Counted from the first letter of the stretch, positions 1 through 9,068 are shown. The stretch is DNA of 64,000 nucleotides from Comamonas phosphati (GCF_014637085.1 NZ_BMEU01000003.1:124001-188000); one strand, 5' to 3'. The notes: generated by a model from the letters alone, not told the origin. Translations and numbers: made by a program.

Positions 1-327
1 GTCGCAGGCGTTCACGAGTTCGGTCACGTCCTTGCGCTTGGCCTGCTTGACCACGGCGTTCAGGCGGGTCTTGGTCTTGTCCACGGGCTTGAGGTCGAAG
101 TGCGGCGGAATCACCGGCAGGTGCGCAAAGCTCCACTTGCCGCGCTTGACGTCGTACTGCTCGGGGGCCTGGATTTCCACCAGGTGGCCCACTGCGCTGG
201 TCACCACATAGCTATCGCTCTCGAAGTGGTCGTCGTGCTTCTCGAACTTACCGGCCACAGGGGTCAGCGCACGGACGATGTCCTGCGCCACCGATGGCTT
301 CTCAGCAATCACCAGGGTCTTTGTCAT
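1..327 (-). CDS. topB: DNA topoisomerase III, N-terminal part (runs off the window)
   Basis: Type IA topoisomerase, which relaxes and decatenates DNA through a transient 5'-phosphotyrosine break. Only the first 109 residues are in the window, and the gene continues beyond base 1. The protein opens with MTKTLVIAEKPSVAQDI, the Toprim entry typical of TopB, with the metal-coordinating Glu in AEKPS, and continues through VVTSAVGHLVE, also characteristic of TopB. The active-site tyrosine lies outside the window. It is transcribed divergently from the SET-domain gene, with about 120 bp between the two starts. The call is firm for the family; completeness cannot be judged. Confidence 0.9.
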   Translation of the reverse strand, partial: MTKTLVIAEKPSVAQDIVRALTPVAGKFEKHDDHFESDSYVVTSAVGHLVEIQAPEQYDVKRGKWSFAHLPVIPPHFDLKPVDKTKTRLNAVVKQAKRKDVTELVNACD

Positions 328-448
328 TGTGTGTTCTCGTCGTCATTAACCGCCTGCGCGCCACATCGCGCCCAGGCTCATACAATCCGGTTCTCACGCG
401 TGCGCACGTACGCGCACATGTGTGCATATCCAAGTTATCAGAGAAAAC

Positions 449-955
449 ATGCCCCGCACATCCCCGGCCCCAACAATCGCGCCTTCGGGCCGCCGCCGCA
501 TCCAGGCCCGGCGCTCCGGCGTGCATGGCAAAGGCGTTTTCGCCGTGCAGGATATTGCCGAAGGCGAAACCATCATCGAATACGTGGGTGAAGTCATCAG
601 CTGGCAGCAAGCCCAGGACCGCCACCCGCACGACCCGGCCCAGCCCAACCACACCTTCTACTTCCATGTGGACGAAGACCGTGTGATCGACGCCACCCAC
701 GAAGGCAACTCCTCGCGCTGGATCAACCACAGCTGCGAGCCCAATTGCTTCACGGACGAGCGCGACGGCCGCATCTTCATCGTGGCGCTGCGCAATATCG
801 CCGCCGGCGAGGAACTCAGCTACGACTACGGCCTGATGGTGGAAGAGCGCTATACCAAGAAGCTCAAGGCCGAATATCCGTGCTGGTGCGGCAGCGCCCA
901 CTGCCGCGGCACGCTGCTGGCGCCCAAACGTGGCTGGAAACCTCCAGGACTATGA
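449..955 (+). CDS. SET domain-containing protein (predicted lysine methyltransferase)
   Basis: A small SET-domain protein of 168 residues, expected to transfer methyl groups from S-adenosylmethionine to protein lysines; its bacterial substrate is unknown. Visible motifs, in order, are RRSGVHGKGVFA (SET entry), NHSCEPNC (SAM-binding and pseudoknot), ELSYDYG (catalytic Tyr), and a post-SET zinc cluster in CWCGSAHC. It is essentially a bare catalytic domain. I chose the ATG at 449; an in-frame GTG at 422 would add nine residues. The stop codon is followed at once by a dispersed repeat. Family is well supported, substrate is not known. Confidence 0.88.
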   Translation: MPRTSPAPTIAPSGRRRIQARRSGVHGKGVFAVQDIAEGETIIEYVGEVISWQQAQDRHPHDPAQPNHTFYFHVDEDRVIDATHEGNSSRWINHSCEPNCFTDERDGRIFIVALRNIAAGEELSYDYGLMVEERYTKKLKAEYPCWCGSAHCRGTLLAPKRGWKPPGL

Positions 956-956
956 A

Positions 957-1052
957 TCCCCCTGTGCCGCTGCACGGCTTCCCCCCGAGGGGGACGACGG
1001 CCTTTGCTGCGGGGCGGCCCTTGCTGGCCGTCCCACGCTTGGGTCACGCCAG
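957..1052 (+). repeat. Oriented 3'-end repeat, copy 1
   Basis: GC-rich repeat that starts at the stop of the SET gene. It has a C-run/G-run hairpin (CCCCCCGAGGGGG), a GCGGGGCGGCCCTTGCTGG core and a GGGTCACGCCAG tail. The same layout recurs at seven other gene ends in the window. Confidence 0.75.
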
Positions 1053-1095
1053 TTTTAGAGCAGTGCTTTGCATCAAAAGTTTTGGATAGAGAGAA

Positions 1096-1929
1096 ATGAC
1101 CCAGCCGATTCACTGGAATGCCGAAGCCCTGTGGCTGGCGATTGCGCCCCAGCTGCCGGGTTTCAGCGTGGAAGTGCTGCCTTCCATCGATTCAAGCAAT
1201 ACCGAGCTCATGCGCCGCGCGCGCGAGGGCCGGACCGATCCGGTGCTGCTGGTCGCCGAGCAGCAGACGGCCGGCCGCGGTCGCCTGGGGCGCAACTGGG
1301 TCAGCGGCGTGGGCGACTCGCTGATGTTCTCGCTGGGCCTGCCGCTGACGCCGCGCGACTGGTCGGGCCTGTCGCTGGCCGTGGGCGTGAGCGTGGCCGA
1401 GAGCCTGCAGCCACAGCTGCCCGCCGCGGGCAGCGGCACTCCCAAAATCGGCATCAAATGGCCCAACGACCTGTGGCTGGAGGGCGACCGCAAGCTGGCC
1501 GGCATCCTGATCGAGACGGCCAGCTTCGTGGGCGGCCACCAGCATGACGTCCATGCGCCGCGCTATGTGGTGATCGGCGTGGGCATCAACGTGCGCCCGC
1601 GCCCCGGCGACGGCATGCGCACACCGCCGGCCTGCCTGCAGGAGCTGGATGCGGCGCTGGACGCGCCCACGGCCCTGGCCTGCATACTGCCGGCCCTGGT
1701 CAATGAAGTGCAGAGCTTTGCCCACGGCGGCTTTGCGCTCCTGATGCAGCGCTTTGCCCAGCGCGACCTGCTGGCCGGGCGCGAAGTGGTGCTGAGCGAC
1801 GGCAGCAGCGGCCTGGCCCAGGGCGTGGGCGCCGATGGCGGCTTTCTGGTCCGCACGGCCAACGGCCTGCAGGCCGTGACCAGCTCCGAAATCAGCGTGC
1901 GGCCCGCCAGCAGCCCGCTGCAGGCTTGA
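1096..1929 (+). CDS. birA: Biotin--[acetyl-CoA-carboxylase] ligase
   Basis: Activates biotin to biotinyl-5'-AMP and attaches it to the biotin carboxyl carrier protein, so it is required for fatty-acid synthesis. The 277-residue protein shows the ligase motif TAGRGRLGRNW (biotinyl-AMP binding), IKWPNDLW (catalytic Lys) and KLAGILIE, followed by the small C-terminal domain. It lacks the N-terminal winged-helix of E. coli BirA, so it should be a ligase only and not the biotin-operon repressor. Its stop runs into the second copy of the 3'-end repeat, and a SPOR-domain gene follows on the same strand. Confidence 0.93.
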   Translation: MTQPIHWNAEALWLAIAPQLPGFSVEVLPSIDSSNTELMRRAREGRTDPVLLVAEQQTAGRGRLGRNWVSGVGDSLMFSLGLPLTPRDWSGLSLAVGVSVAESLQPQLPAAGSGTPKIGIKWPNDLWLEGDRKLAGILIETASFVGGHQHDVHAPRYVVIGVGINVRPRPGDGMRTPPACLQELDAALDAPTALACILPALVNEVQSFAHGGFALLMQRFAQRDLLAGREVVLSDGSSGLAQGVGADGGFLVRTANGLQAVTSSEISVRPASSPLQA

Positions 1930-1937
1930 AATGGAAC

Positions 1938-2050
1938 ACCCCCTGAGCCGCTTCGCGCCTTCCCCCTCTCTCTACGCGCTGTGCGCTATGGGAGGGGGAT
2001 GCAGCCCTCGCTGCGGGGCGGCCCTTGCTCGACTGCCCGCGCTTGGGTCA
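1938..2050 (+). repeat. Oriented 3'-end repeat, copy 2
   Basis: Begins ACCCCCTGAGCCGCTTCGCG just after the birA stop and ends CGCTTGGGTCAC. It has a longer hairpin loop (CTCTACGCGCTGTGCGCTA) between the C-run and the G-run than copy 1. Confidence 0.75.
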
Positions 2051-2098
2051 CATCGGTCTCATAGGCTGCGGGTAGACGCATGCCATGGATAGGAACAA

Positions 2099-2848
2099 AT
2101 GCTGAGACTCGCCTTTCTGCTGCTCGTGCTGGCCAATGCCGGCTACTACCTGTGGGGCCACGGCCATCTGGCAGGCCTGGGCCTGGCGCCGGCCGTCCAG
2201 TCCGAACCACAGCGCCTGGAGCAACAGCTCAAACCCGAGGCGCTGGAGATTCTCCCCTCCGCCCCGACGCCACCGGCCCCGATCCCAACCCCGGCCGCAC
2301 CGGCCCCTGCCCCTGCGGCCACGCCTGTGGCACCTCCCGCCGCTGCGCCAGCGCTCGAGCCCGCCACGGCCGCAGCAGCCGCCGCTCCCAAGGGCCCGGC
2401 GGTCTGCCTGCAGGCGGGCGGCCTGGAGGAGCGCCAGGCCGAACATCTGCGCCGCACCCTGGCCCAGCTGCCGCGCGACCAGTGGGAGCTGATCGCCGGC
2501 CACCAGCCGGGCCGCTGGATGGTCTACATGGGCAAGTTCCCCGATGCCGAGTTCCTCGAGCGCAAGCGGACCGAGCTGCGCGCGCTGAAGATCGAGTTCG
2601 ACCGCGCGGGCGGCAGCCTGGAGCCCGGGCTGTCCCTGGGCCGCTTCTCCACCGAGGAAGCCGCCACGCGCCAGCTGACCGCCTTCGCGCACCAGGGCGT
2701 GCGCACGGCCCGCGTGGTGCAGGAGCGCCCCGAGATCACCACCTACACGCTGCGCCTGCCCAAGGCCGCGCCCGCCTTCCGCGCCGAGGTGGAGGCCCTG
2801 GCCGGCAAGACCCTGGAGGCCGGAGCCCTGCGCGCCTGCAGCCGATGA
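2099..2848 (+). CDS. SPOR domain-containing membrane protein
   Basis: A 249-residue protein with one N-terminal hydrophobic segment (residues about 1-19), a Pro/Ala-rich linker (about 55-100) and a C-terminal SPOR-like region (about 110-220, including WMVYMGKFPD and GLSLGRFSTEEAA). SPOR domains bind denuded glycan strands at division septa, so a cell-envelope or division role is likely by family. The start ATG follows an AGGA box. It lies between birA and an intrinsic terminator at 2881. The exact cellular role is not assignable from sequence. Confidence 0.75.
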   Translation: MLRLAFLLLVLANAGYYLWGHGHLAGLGLAPAVQSEPQRLEQQLKPEALEILPSAPTPPAPIPTPAAPAPAPAATPVAPPAAAPALEPATAAAAAAPKGPAVCLQAGGLEERQAEHLRRTLAQLPRDQWELIAGHQPGRWMVYMGKFPDAEFLERKRTELRALKIEFDRAGGSLEPGLSLGRFSTEEAATRQLTAFAHQGVRTARVVQERPEITTYTLRLPKAAPAFRAEVEALAGKTLEAGALRACSR

Positions 2849-2880
2849 ATCGCTACTATAAAGTGAGCATACAACATAGA

Positions 2881-2906
2881 AAAAGCCTGCATTGCAGGCC
2901 TTTTTA
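2881..2906. terminator. Intrinsic terminator
   Basis: GCCTGC-ATT-GCAGGC stem flanked by AAAAA and CTTTTT. It can serve both the SPOR gene and the convergent Bug-protein gene. Confidence 0.85.
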
Positions 2907-2956
2907 TATACAAATCACTCTTGCACGCAATCCTTGAAACCGGTGCGATCCTAGCC

Positions 2957-3020
2957 GCAGCAAGGGCGTCGTCCCCCTCCCGAAGAGAGGGGGGAAGCCG
3001 CGCAGCGGCTCGGGGGTGTC
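2957..3020 (-). repeat. Oriented 3'-end repeat, copy 3 (short)
   Basis: Minus-strand copy abutting the stop codon of the Bug-family gene. It carries the CCGAGCCGCTGCGCGGCTTC opening and the C-run/G-run hairpin, but ends at CGCCCTTGCTGC without the tail. Confidence 0.7.
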
Positions 3021-3998
3021 TTAATCCAGATGGATGCCGGCGGATGCGGCCACCTTCTTCATCTTGGCGACTTCGCTGGCGATCTGCCTGGTGAAGTCGG
3101 CGCTGGATGTGCCCGAGACGTACAGGCCCTGGGAGGCCATGCGCTGCTTGACCACCGGATCCTTGAGGGCCGCGACGATGGCTTTCTGCACGCGCTCCAC
3201 CTGGGCTGCGGGCGTGCTCCTCGGCGCCACGAGGCCGAACCACGAAGGATCGTTGAGGTCGGCATGGCCGGCTTCGGCATAGGTGGGCACATCGGGCAGC
3301 ACCTCCAGGCGCTCGTTCCAGGACACGGCCAGGGCCCTGACCTTGCCGGACTTGATGTGCGGCAGCGAGGAAGCCACCTGGTCGAAATACACGGGCACCT
3401 GGCCGCCCAGCACGTCGTTGATGGCCGGGCCCGCGCCCTTGTAGGGGATATGCGTCATCTGGGTACCCGTGCTCTTCAGGAACTGGGTGCCCCACATGTG
3501 GGCGATGGTGCCGTTGCCGGGCGTGGCGAAGCTGACCTTGCCGGGATTGGCCTTGAGGTAGGCGACGAACTCGGCGAAGTTCTTGGCCGGGATCAGCGCG
3601 GGGTTGATCAGCAGCACGCCGGGGGCCTTGACGATCTCGGTCACGCCCACGAAGTCGTTGATGGCGTCATAGGGCAGTTTCTTGTAGACGGCCGGGTTCA
3701 CGCCCTGGGTGGACAGCGTCGCGATGCCGAAGGTCAGGCCGTCGGTGGCGCGGGCCACTTCGGCCATGCCGATGCTGCCGCCGGCGCCGGCGCGGTTCTC
3801 GATCACCACGGGCTGGCCGCCCAGCAGCTTGGGCAGCACGTCCTGCATGTTGCGGGGCACCATGTCGGTGGAGCCGCCGGGCGGGAAGGGAACCACGATG
3901 CGCAGAGGGCGCGATGCGTCCTGAGCCAGCGCCAGACCGGGGACGGAAGAAGCCACAGCAGAGGCGGCAGCGGTGCAGAGGAATTGACGGCGTTGCAT
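3021..3998 (-). CDS. Bug-family tripartite tricarboxylate transporter substrate-binding protein
   Basis: Periplasmic solute-binding protein of the TctC/Bug family, which binds small carboxylates. The 325-residue precursor starts with a twin-Arg-like signal (MQRRQFLCTAAA, cleavage near LALAQ). Family features include RIVVPFPPGGSTD, the ligand-loop region ENRAGAGGSIG and the HIPYKGAGPAIND block. The ATG at 3998 has a GGGAG box 8 nt upstream; a TTG one codon earlier is less likely. No TctA/TctB membrane subunits are adjacent, but a TctE-like kinase and TctD-like regulator lie just upstream, so it probably senses or feeds a carboxylate uptake system. The ligand is unknown. Confidence 0.88.
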   Translation of the reverse strand: MQRRQFLCTAAASAVASSVPGLALAQDASRPLRIVVPFPPGGSTDMVPRNMQDVLPKLLGGQPVVIENRAGAGGSIGMAEVARATDGLTFGIATLSTQGVNPAVYKKLPYDAINDFVGVTEIVKAPGVLLINPALIPAKNFAEFVAYLKANPGKVSFATPGNGTIAHMWGTQFLKSTGTQMTHIPYKGAGPAINDVLGGQVPVYFDQVASSLPHIKSGKVRALAVSWNERLEVLPDVPTYAEAGHADLNDPSWFGLVAPRSTPAAQVERVQKAIVAALKDPVVKQRMASQGLYVSGTSSADFTRQIASEVAKMKKVAASAGIHLD

Positions 3999-4103
3999 CA
4001 AGAAAGCTCCCAGAATCTAATGAAATACGGAGAATTTTAGGCTGCGCCAGTCAATGCCACGTACGCAGTTTCCGCTACCGGCATGACAGCAGCTGCGAGG
4101 TGC

Positions 4104-5555
4104 TCAACCCTGCCCTTGCAGCGCCTCGAAGCGCACGGTGAAGCGCGCTCCGGGCGCTGCCTGGCCCGGATGGGCATCTTCCAGCAGCACCTGCGCCCCA
4201 TGCTGGCGCGCGATCTCCAGCACGATGGGCAGGCCCAGGCCCGAACCGTCGGCCTCCGAGCCCAGGGCCCGGTAGAACGGCTGGAAGATCAGCTCGCGCT
4301 CGGCCTGCGGCACGCCCGGCCCGGAGTCCTCGACCTGCAGCAGCAGCGTCCGGCCGAAGTCGCCGCTGGGGTCGGCCTGCACGCGCACCGTGACCATGCC
4401 GGGCGCCTCGCTGCTCGACGGCGTGTAGTTGATGGCGTTGTCCACCAGATTGCGGATCAGCTCGGCCAGCAGCGTGGCATTGGCATTGAGCCAGGCACCG
4501 GGGCCGTCGCCCTGCGCGCCCTCGTAGCCCAGGTCGATATGCTTGTCCAGCGCGCGCGGCAGGCAGTCCAGCACCACGTCGGTGGCGATGCGCACCAGAT
4601 TGCAGGGCTTCATGGCCGGCACCGCGCTCTCGGCCCGGGCCAGCGCCAGCAGCTGGTTCACGGTATGCGTGGCGCGCATGCTGGAGCGGCCGATCTGCTG
4701 CAGCGAACGCTTGAGCTCGTCGGTGCTGGTGCCCTCGCGCTGGGCCAGATCGGCCTGCATGCGCAGGCCGGCCAGCGGCGTCTTGAGCTGATGGGCCGCA
4801 TCGGCGAGAAAGCGCTTTTGCGTGGCGATGGAATCGTCGAGCCGCTCCAGCAGGCCGTTGACCGAATCCACCAGCGGCACCACCTCCAGCGGCACGTCCT
4901 TGTGGTTGATCGGCGAGAGATCCTCGGGCTTGCGCGCGCGGATGCGCTCCTCCAGCCGGTGCAGCGGCTTGATGCCGCGCGCCAGCGCCAGCCACACCAG
5001 CAACGCCGCCAGCGGCAGGATGACGAACTGCGGCAGCATCACGCCCTTGATGATCTCGGTGGCCAGCACGCTGCGCTTCTCGCGCGTCTCTGCCACCTGC
5101 ACCAGCGCCAGCGAATCGCCGGGCAGCGGCATGCGCACCCAGATATAGGCCACGCGCAGGTCTATGCCCTTGTATTCCTCGTCGCGCAGCAGCACGGTGC
5201 CCGAAGGCGGTGCCTCACCGGTTTCGCGCGGCTGGGGCAGGTCGCGCTCGCCGGCCAGGTACTCGCCCCCGACGCCGCGCACCTGGAAAAAAACGGTGTC
5301 CGATTCGTCGGCCCGCAGGATTTCGCTGGCCGACTGCGGCAGGTTGAACTGCACCTTGCCGCGCTGCACCATGACCAGTTGGGCCAGCGCCTGCGCGTTG
5401 TATTCCAGCGCCCGGTCGAACGGCTTGTTGGCCAGCCCCTGGGCCACCAGCCAGGTCAGCGCCAGGCTGACCGGCCACAGCAGCAGCAGCGGCGTGAGCA
5501 TCCAGTCCAGGATTTCGCCGAAGAGGGAACGCTGCTCGCGCTGGAAGATTTTCAT
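4104..5555 (-). CDS. TctE-like sensor histidine kinase
   Basis: A 483-residue membrane sensor kinase. TM1 lies near residues 18-40, a periplasmic 2CSK_N-type sensor region follows, then TM2 near 172-195, a HAMP-like linker, a HisKA box DAAHQLKTPLAG with His255, an N box (NLVDNAINYTP), and G boxes (DSGPGVP, GSGLGLPIV). The H-box wording and sensor layout match TctE, the kinase that controls tricarboxylate uptake. The ATG at 5555 is chosen because an upstream in-frame start at 5597 lies inside a dispersed repeat. It follows its response regulator and precedes the Bug protein on the same strand. Confidence 0.87.
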   Translation of the reverse strand: MKIFQREQRSLFGEILDWMLTPLLLLWPVSLALTWLVAQGLANKPFDRALEYNAQALAQLVMVQRGKVQFNLPQSASEILRADESDTVFFQVRGVGGEYLAGERDLPQPRETGEAPPSGTVLLRDEEYKGIDLRVAYIWVRMPLPGDSLALVQVAETREKRSVLATEIIKGVMLPQFVILPLAALLVWLALARGIKPLHRLEERIRARKPEDLSPINHKDVPLEVVPLVDSVNGLLERLDDSIATQKRFLADAAHQLKTPLAGLRMQADLAQREGTSTDELKRSLQQIGRSSMRATHTVNQLLALARAESAVPAMKPCNLVRIATDVVLDCLPRALDKHIDLGYEGAQGDGPGAWLNANATLLAELIRNLVDNAINYTPSSSEAPGMVTVRVQADPSGDFGRTLLLQVEDSGPGVPQAERELIFQPFYRALGSEADGSGLGLPIVLEIARQHGAQVLLEDAHPGQAAPGARFTVRFEALQGQG

Positions 5556-5570
5556 ATGCGTAAAACTGGC

Positions 5571-5660
5571 ACGCCACACCCGAGGGACGGCCAGCAAGGG
5601 CCGCCCCGCAGCAAAGGCCGTCGTCCCCTGGGGGAAGCGGCGCAGCCGCTCAGGGGGGGC
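5571..5660 (-). repeat. Oriented 3'-end repeat, copy 4
   Basis: Minus-strand copy placed between the response regulator and its kinase. Its CCCCCCTGAGCGGCTGCGCC opening supplies the TGA stop of the regulator gene. This splits an otherwise compact regulator-kinase operon. Confidence 0.75.
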
Positions 5661-6324
5661 ATTTTTCCAGGCAGTAGCCCAGGCCGCGCACGGTGGCGAT
5701 ACGAATCGGCCCCTTTTCTATCTTCTTGCGCAGGCGGTGGATATAGACCTCGATGGCGTTGTTGCTCACCTCCTCGCCCCATTCGCACAGGCGGTCGACG
5801 AGCTGGTCCTTGCTGACCAGGCGGCCCGCGCGCTGCAGCAGCACTTCGAGCAGGCCCAGCTCGCGCGCCGACAGCTCGACCATCTTGCCGTCGATGGTGG
5901 CCACGCGCCCGGCCTGATCGTAGACCAGCGGCCCGTGCTTGATGATGGAACTGGCGCCGCCCATGCCGCGGCGCGTCAGCGCCCGCACGCGCGCTTCCAG
6001 CTCGGACAGCGCGAACGGCTTGGCCATGTAGTCGTCGGCGCCCAGGTCCAGCCCCTGCACGCGCTCCTCGATGGAATCGGCCGCCGTGAGGATCAGCACC
6101 GGCAGCGCGTCGCCGCGCCCGCGCAGGCGCTTGAGCACTTCCAGGCCGTGCATGCGCGGCAGGCCCAGGTCCAGGATCAGCAGGTCGAATTCGGTGCTGG
6201 TCATCAAGGCCGCATCGGCCTCGCTGCCATTGGCCACATGGCTGACCACGGCACCCGAGCTGCGCAGCGTGCGCAGCAGACCATCGGCCAGCACCTGGTC
6301 GTCTTCGGCAATCAGTATGCGCAT
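5650..6324 (-). CDS. OmpR-family response regulator (TctD-like)
   Basis: A 224-residue DNA-binding response regulator. The receiver domain has the acidic pair EDD at residues 7-9, phospho-acceptor Asp52 (LILDLGLP) and the conserved YMAKPF lysine. A linker is followed by an OmpR-type winged helix ending with RKKIEKGPIRIATVRGLGY. By position and sequence it pairs with the TctE-like kinase encoded next and should control a carboxylate transport function. The last codons and stop sit in a dispersed repeat, so the extreme C-terminus may vary between strains. Confidence 0.9.
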   Translation of the reverse strand: MRILIAEDDQVLADGLLRTLRSSGAVVSHVANGSEADAALMTSTEFDLLILDLGLPRMHGLEVLKRLRGRGDALPVLILTAADSIEERVQGLDLGADDYMAKPFALSELEARVRALTRRGMGGASSIIKHGPLVYDQAGRVATIDGKMVELSARELGLLEVLLQRAGRLVSKDQLVDRLCEWGEEVSNNAIEVYIHRLRKKIEKGPIRIATVRGLGYCLEKCPP

Positions 6325-6423
6325 GCTGTCTCCTATAAGCTTTCTTTATCCCTGGATTCTAGGATGCGAAAACGCCCGCCGCTGCGGGCAAGGCCGACAG
6401 GCGGCATCGCATAGAACGTGTTC

Positions 6424-6909
6424 TTATCTGTCCAGCGGCAGGATCTGGGTGTCCTTCACCTCCTCCATCACCACATAGCTGTGCGATTCGGCCGGCACGG
6501 GCAGCTTCTTCAGTATGTCGCCCAGCAGCCGCCGGTATTCGCGCATGCCGCCCAGGCGGGCCTTGACCAGGTAGTCGAAACCGCCCGAGACGAGGTGGCA
6601 TTCGAGCACGTCCGGCACGTGCAGCAGCTCCTTGCGCACCTTGTCGAACACCTCTTCCGACTTGGACGAGAGCTTGATCTCCACGAACACCAGCAGCGTC
6701 TTGCCCAGCGCCTCGGGCGAGACGCGCGCGTGGTAGCCGGTGATCACGCCGTCGCGCTCCATGCGCTTGATGCGCTCCGAGCAAGGCGACGCGGACAGCC
6801 CCACCCGCTCGGCCAGTTCGGTGATGGCGATGCGCCCCTCGCGCTGGAGGATGTCGAGAATCCTGCGGTCCGTGCGGTCAAGCGCGTGAATTTCGCTGGA
6901 GGAAGCCAT
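6424..6909 (-). CDS. Lrp/AsnC-family regulator (DadR-like)
   Basis: A 161-residue regulator with an N-terminal helix-turn-helix (ITELAERVGLSASPCSERIKR, about residues 28-48) and a C-terminal RAM ligand-binding domain (LVSGGFDYLVKARL). It is divergent from dadA with about 110 bp between the starts. In related bacteria a local Lrp-type protein activates dadA in response to alanine or leucine, so that role is inferred here. Confidence 0.88.
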   Translation of the reverse strand: MASSSEIHALDRTDRRILDILQREGRIAITELAERVGLSASPCSERIKRMERDGVITGYHARVSPEALGKTLLVFVEIKLSSKSEEVFDKVRKELLHVPDVLECHLVSGGFDYLVKARLGGMREYRRLLGDILKKLPVPAESHSYVVMEEVKDTQILPLDR

Positions 6910-7020
6910 GGCACAGGTCTATTTTGGTGAATGCATCTGCATACCGGCTATTTTTCAGTGAAATTTACCGATAAACAAGCCATAACCTTGATCCATCCAC
7001 TTCACGGAACGAGGATTTCC
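6910..7020. promoter_or_regulatory. Divergent lrp-like/dadA control region
   Basis: AT-rich gap between the divergent starts. It contains the inverted repeat TTTCA-G-TGAAA (6953-6963) inside ATTTTTCAGTGAAATTTA, and a related ATTTTGGTGAAT at about 6921. These look like Lrp/AsnC-type sites; binding is inferred. A GAGGA box precedes the dadA ATG. Confidence 0.45.
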
Positions 7021-8322
7021 ATGAAAGTCATTGTTCTCGGCGGCGGCGTGATCGGCGTGAGCAGCGCCTACTACCTGGCCCGCCAGGGTGCCGAAGTCAT
7101 CGTGCTGGACCGCCAGGACGGCCCCGCGCAGGAAACCAGCTTTGCCAATGCCGGCCAGGTCTCGCCCGGCTACTCCACGCCCTGGGCTGCGCCCGGCATT
7201 CCGCTCAAGGCGCTCAAGTGGATGCTCCAGCCCAAACATGCGCCGCTGGCCATCCGTCTGGACGGCAGCCTGTTCCAGCTGAGCTGGATGGCCCGGATGC
7301 TGCGCAACTGCACACCCGGGCGCTACGCCGTCAACAAGGAGCGCATGATGCGCGTGGCCGAATACAGCCGCAGCTGCCTGCGGCAGCTGCGCGCCGAAAC
7401 CGGCATCGCCTACGAGCAGCGCACCGGCGGCACGCTGCAGCTGTTCCGCACCCAGGCCCAGCTCGATGCCGTGGAGCGCGACATCGCCGTGCTGAAGGAA
7501 TGCGGCGTGCCCTACGAGCTGCTGGGCCGCGACGAACTGGCCCGTGTGGAGCCCTCGCTGGCCCAGGCCCGCGACCGACTCACCGGTGGCCTGCGCCTGC
7601 CGGGCGACGAAACCGGCGACTGCCACCAGTTCACCAGCCAGCTGGCCGAAATCGCCCGCGGCCTGGGCGTGGATTTCCGCTTCAACCAGCATGTCGAAGG
7701 CCTGGTCACCGAGGGCGACCGCATCACCGGCGTACATGCCAACGGCCAGGTGCTGAAGGCCGACCGCTATGTGCTGGCTTTCGGCAGCTACTCGCGCGAG
7801 GCGCTGGCGCCGCTGGGCCTGGATCTACCGGTGTATCCGGTCAAGGGCTATTCGCTGACCGTGCCGCTGCTGGACCCGGCGCTGGCGCCCCGGTCCACCG
7901 TGCTGGACGAAACCTACAAGATTGCCGTCACGCGCTTCGACAACCGCATCCGCGTCGGCGGCATGGCCGAGCTGGGCGGCTTCGATTTGCGCCTGGACCC
8001 GCGCCGCCGCGCCACGCTGGAGATGGTGGTGAACGACCTGTTCCCGGGCGGCGACCTGCCCCGCGCCAGCTTCTGGACCGGCCTGCGCCCCATGACGCCC
8101 GACGGCACGCCCATCATCGGCGCCACGCGCTACGGCAATCTATTCCTCAACACCGGCCACGGCACGCTGGGCTGGACCATGGCCTGCGGCTCGGGCCGGC
8201 TGATTGCCGACCTGGTCAGCGGGCGGCGCCCCGAAATCAGCATCGAAGGCCTGGCCATCGACCGCTATGCCGGCACGCCGGTGCGCCCCGTTGCGCCGGC
8301 ATCCACACCGACGACCGCCTGA
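7021..8322 (+). CDS. dadA: D-amino acid dehydrogenase, small subunit
   Basis: FAD-dependent membrane-associated enzyme that oxidises D-alanine and other D-amino acids to 2-oxo acids and ammonia, feeding electrons to the respiratory chain. The 433-residue protein opens with the dinucleotide-binding motif [19 protein letters not shown] and ends with [14 protein letters not shown] and [16 protein letters not shown], typical of DadA. The ATG at 7021 follows GAGGA; upstream in-frame codons lie in the regulatory gap. It is divergent from an Lrp-type gene. No alr/dadX racemase is adjacent. Confidence 0.94.
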   Translation: MKVIVLGGGVIGVSSAYYLARQGAEVIVLDRQDGPAQETSFANAGQVSPGYSTPWAAPGIPLKALKWMLQPKHAPLAIRLDGSLFQLSWMARMLRNCTPGRYAVNKERMMRVAEYSRSCLRQLRAETGIAYEQRTGGTLQLFRTQAQLDAVERDIAVLKECGVPYELLGRDELARVEPSLAQARDRLTGGLRLPGDETGDCHQFTSQLAEIARGLGVDFRFNQHVEGLVTEGDRITGVHANGQVLKADRYVLAFGSYSREALAPLGLDLPVYPVKGYSLTVPLLDPALAPRSTVLDETYKIAVTRFDNRIRVGGMAELGGFDLRLDPRRRATLEMVVNDLFPGGDLPRASFWTGLRPMTPDGTPIIGATRYGNLFLNTGHGTLGWTMACGSGRLIADLVSGRRPEISIEGLAIDRYAGTPVRPVAPASTPTTA

Positions 8323-8484
8323 AGCCCTGGCACGCCCGTGGCGCAGGCCGCGGGCACCCTCTCCTACGAGCTGCCGTGCAACGTCAGGCGCGGGTCGTTC
8401 CGGTATATCCAGCGCGCAATGCTCCCAAAACAAGAGCTTGAAGCGCTTTCAGGTTAAGCACTTGCGGCGATTTTTGCGTAAATC

Positions 8485-8970
8485 CTAGCTCGCATAGGCT
8501 TCCAGGCCCAGCGCCACCACCGTGGCCACTTCCGCGCCCACGGCTTCGCGGAATTCGGCCTCGGCCTGGTCCACCGCGTCATGAAAGGCCTGCAGCCATA
8601 CCAGGCCGGTCTCGGTGAAGCGCACGCGCCTGGCGCGCGCGTCGTGCGCATCGGCCTCGCGCGTGACCAGGCCCCAGGCCTCGCACTGCACCACCAGATC
8701 GGCCATGGCCTGCTTGGTCATGCCGGCCTTCCCGGCCAGATCGGTGAGCCTGTCCCCCGCCAGTGAAAGATGCCGCGTGATGTGGATGTGGGCCGCGCCC
8801 ACCTTGTCGCGCGCGGCCAGGTGGGACAGCGCCAGAGGCACTTCCACGTCACGCGCCATGAGCTGCAGCACGCGCGCGTCGAAGCGGCGCATGGCATGGC
8901 CCAGCAGACGGCCCAGGTGCGTCTGGCGCCAGGCGTCTGCGGGCGGAGTGACGGGAGCAAGTTCGGACAT
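8485..8970 (-). CDS. MarR-family transcriptional regulator
   Basis: A 161-residue winged-helix protein. The wing and recognition region is seen in LTDLAGKAGMTKQAMADLVV followed by GLVTREADAHDARAR, the usual MarR DxR wing. MarR proteins usually repress a nearby gene and are released by phenolic or drug-like ligands. No obvious target sits next to it: dadA is convergent and recA is divergent. I used the ATG at 8970, since upstream codons run into AT-rich intergenic sequence. Its ligand and regulon are unknown. Confidence 0.82.
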   Translation of the reverse strand: MSELAPVTPPADAWRQTHLGRLLGHAMRRFDARVLQLMARDVEVPLALSHLAARDKVGAAHIHITRHLSLAGDRLTDLAGKAGMTKQAMADLVVQCEAWGLVTREADAHDARARRVRFTETGLVWLQAFHDAVDQAEAEFREAVGAEVATVVALGLEAYAS

Positions 8971-9068
8971 GGTAAGAACGTGTTTACTCCCAAATAGTAA
9001 GGCAAACTGACCAAATAATTCAACAAACAGCTCATACAAGCCCATAAACTACTGTTCAAGCATCCAGC

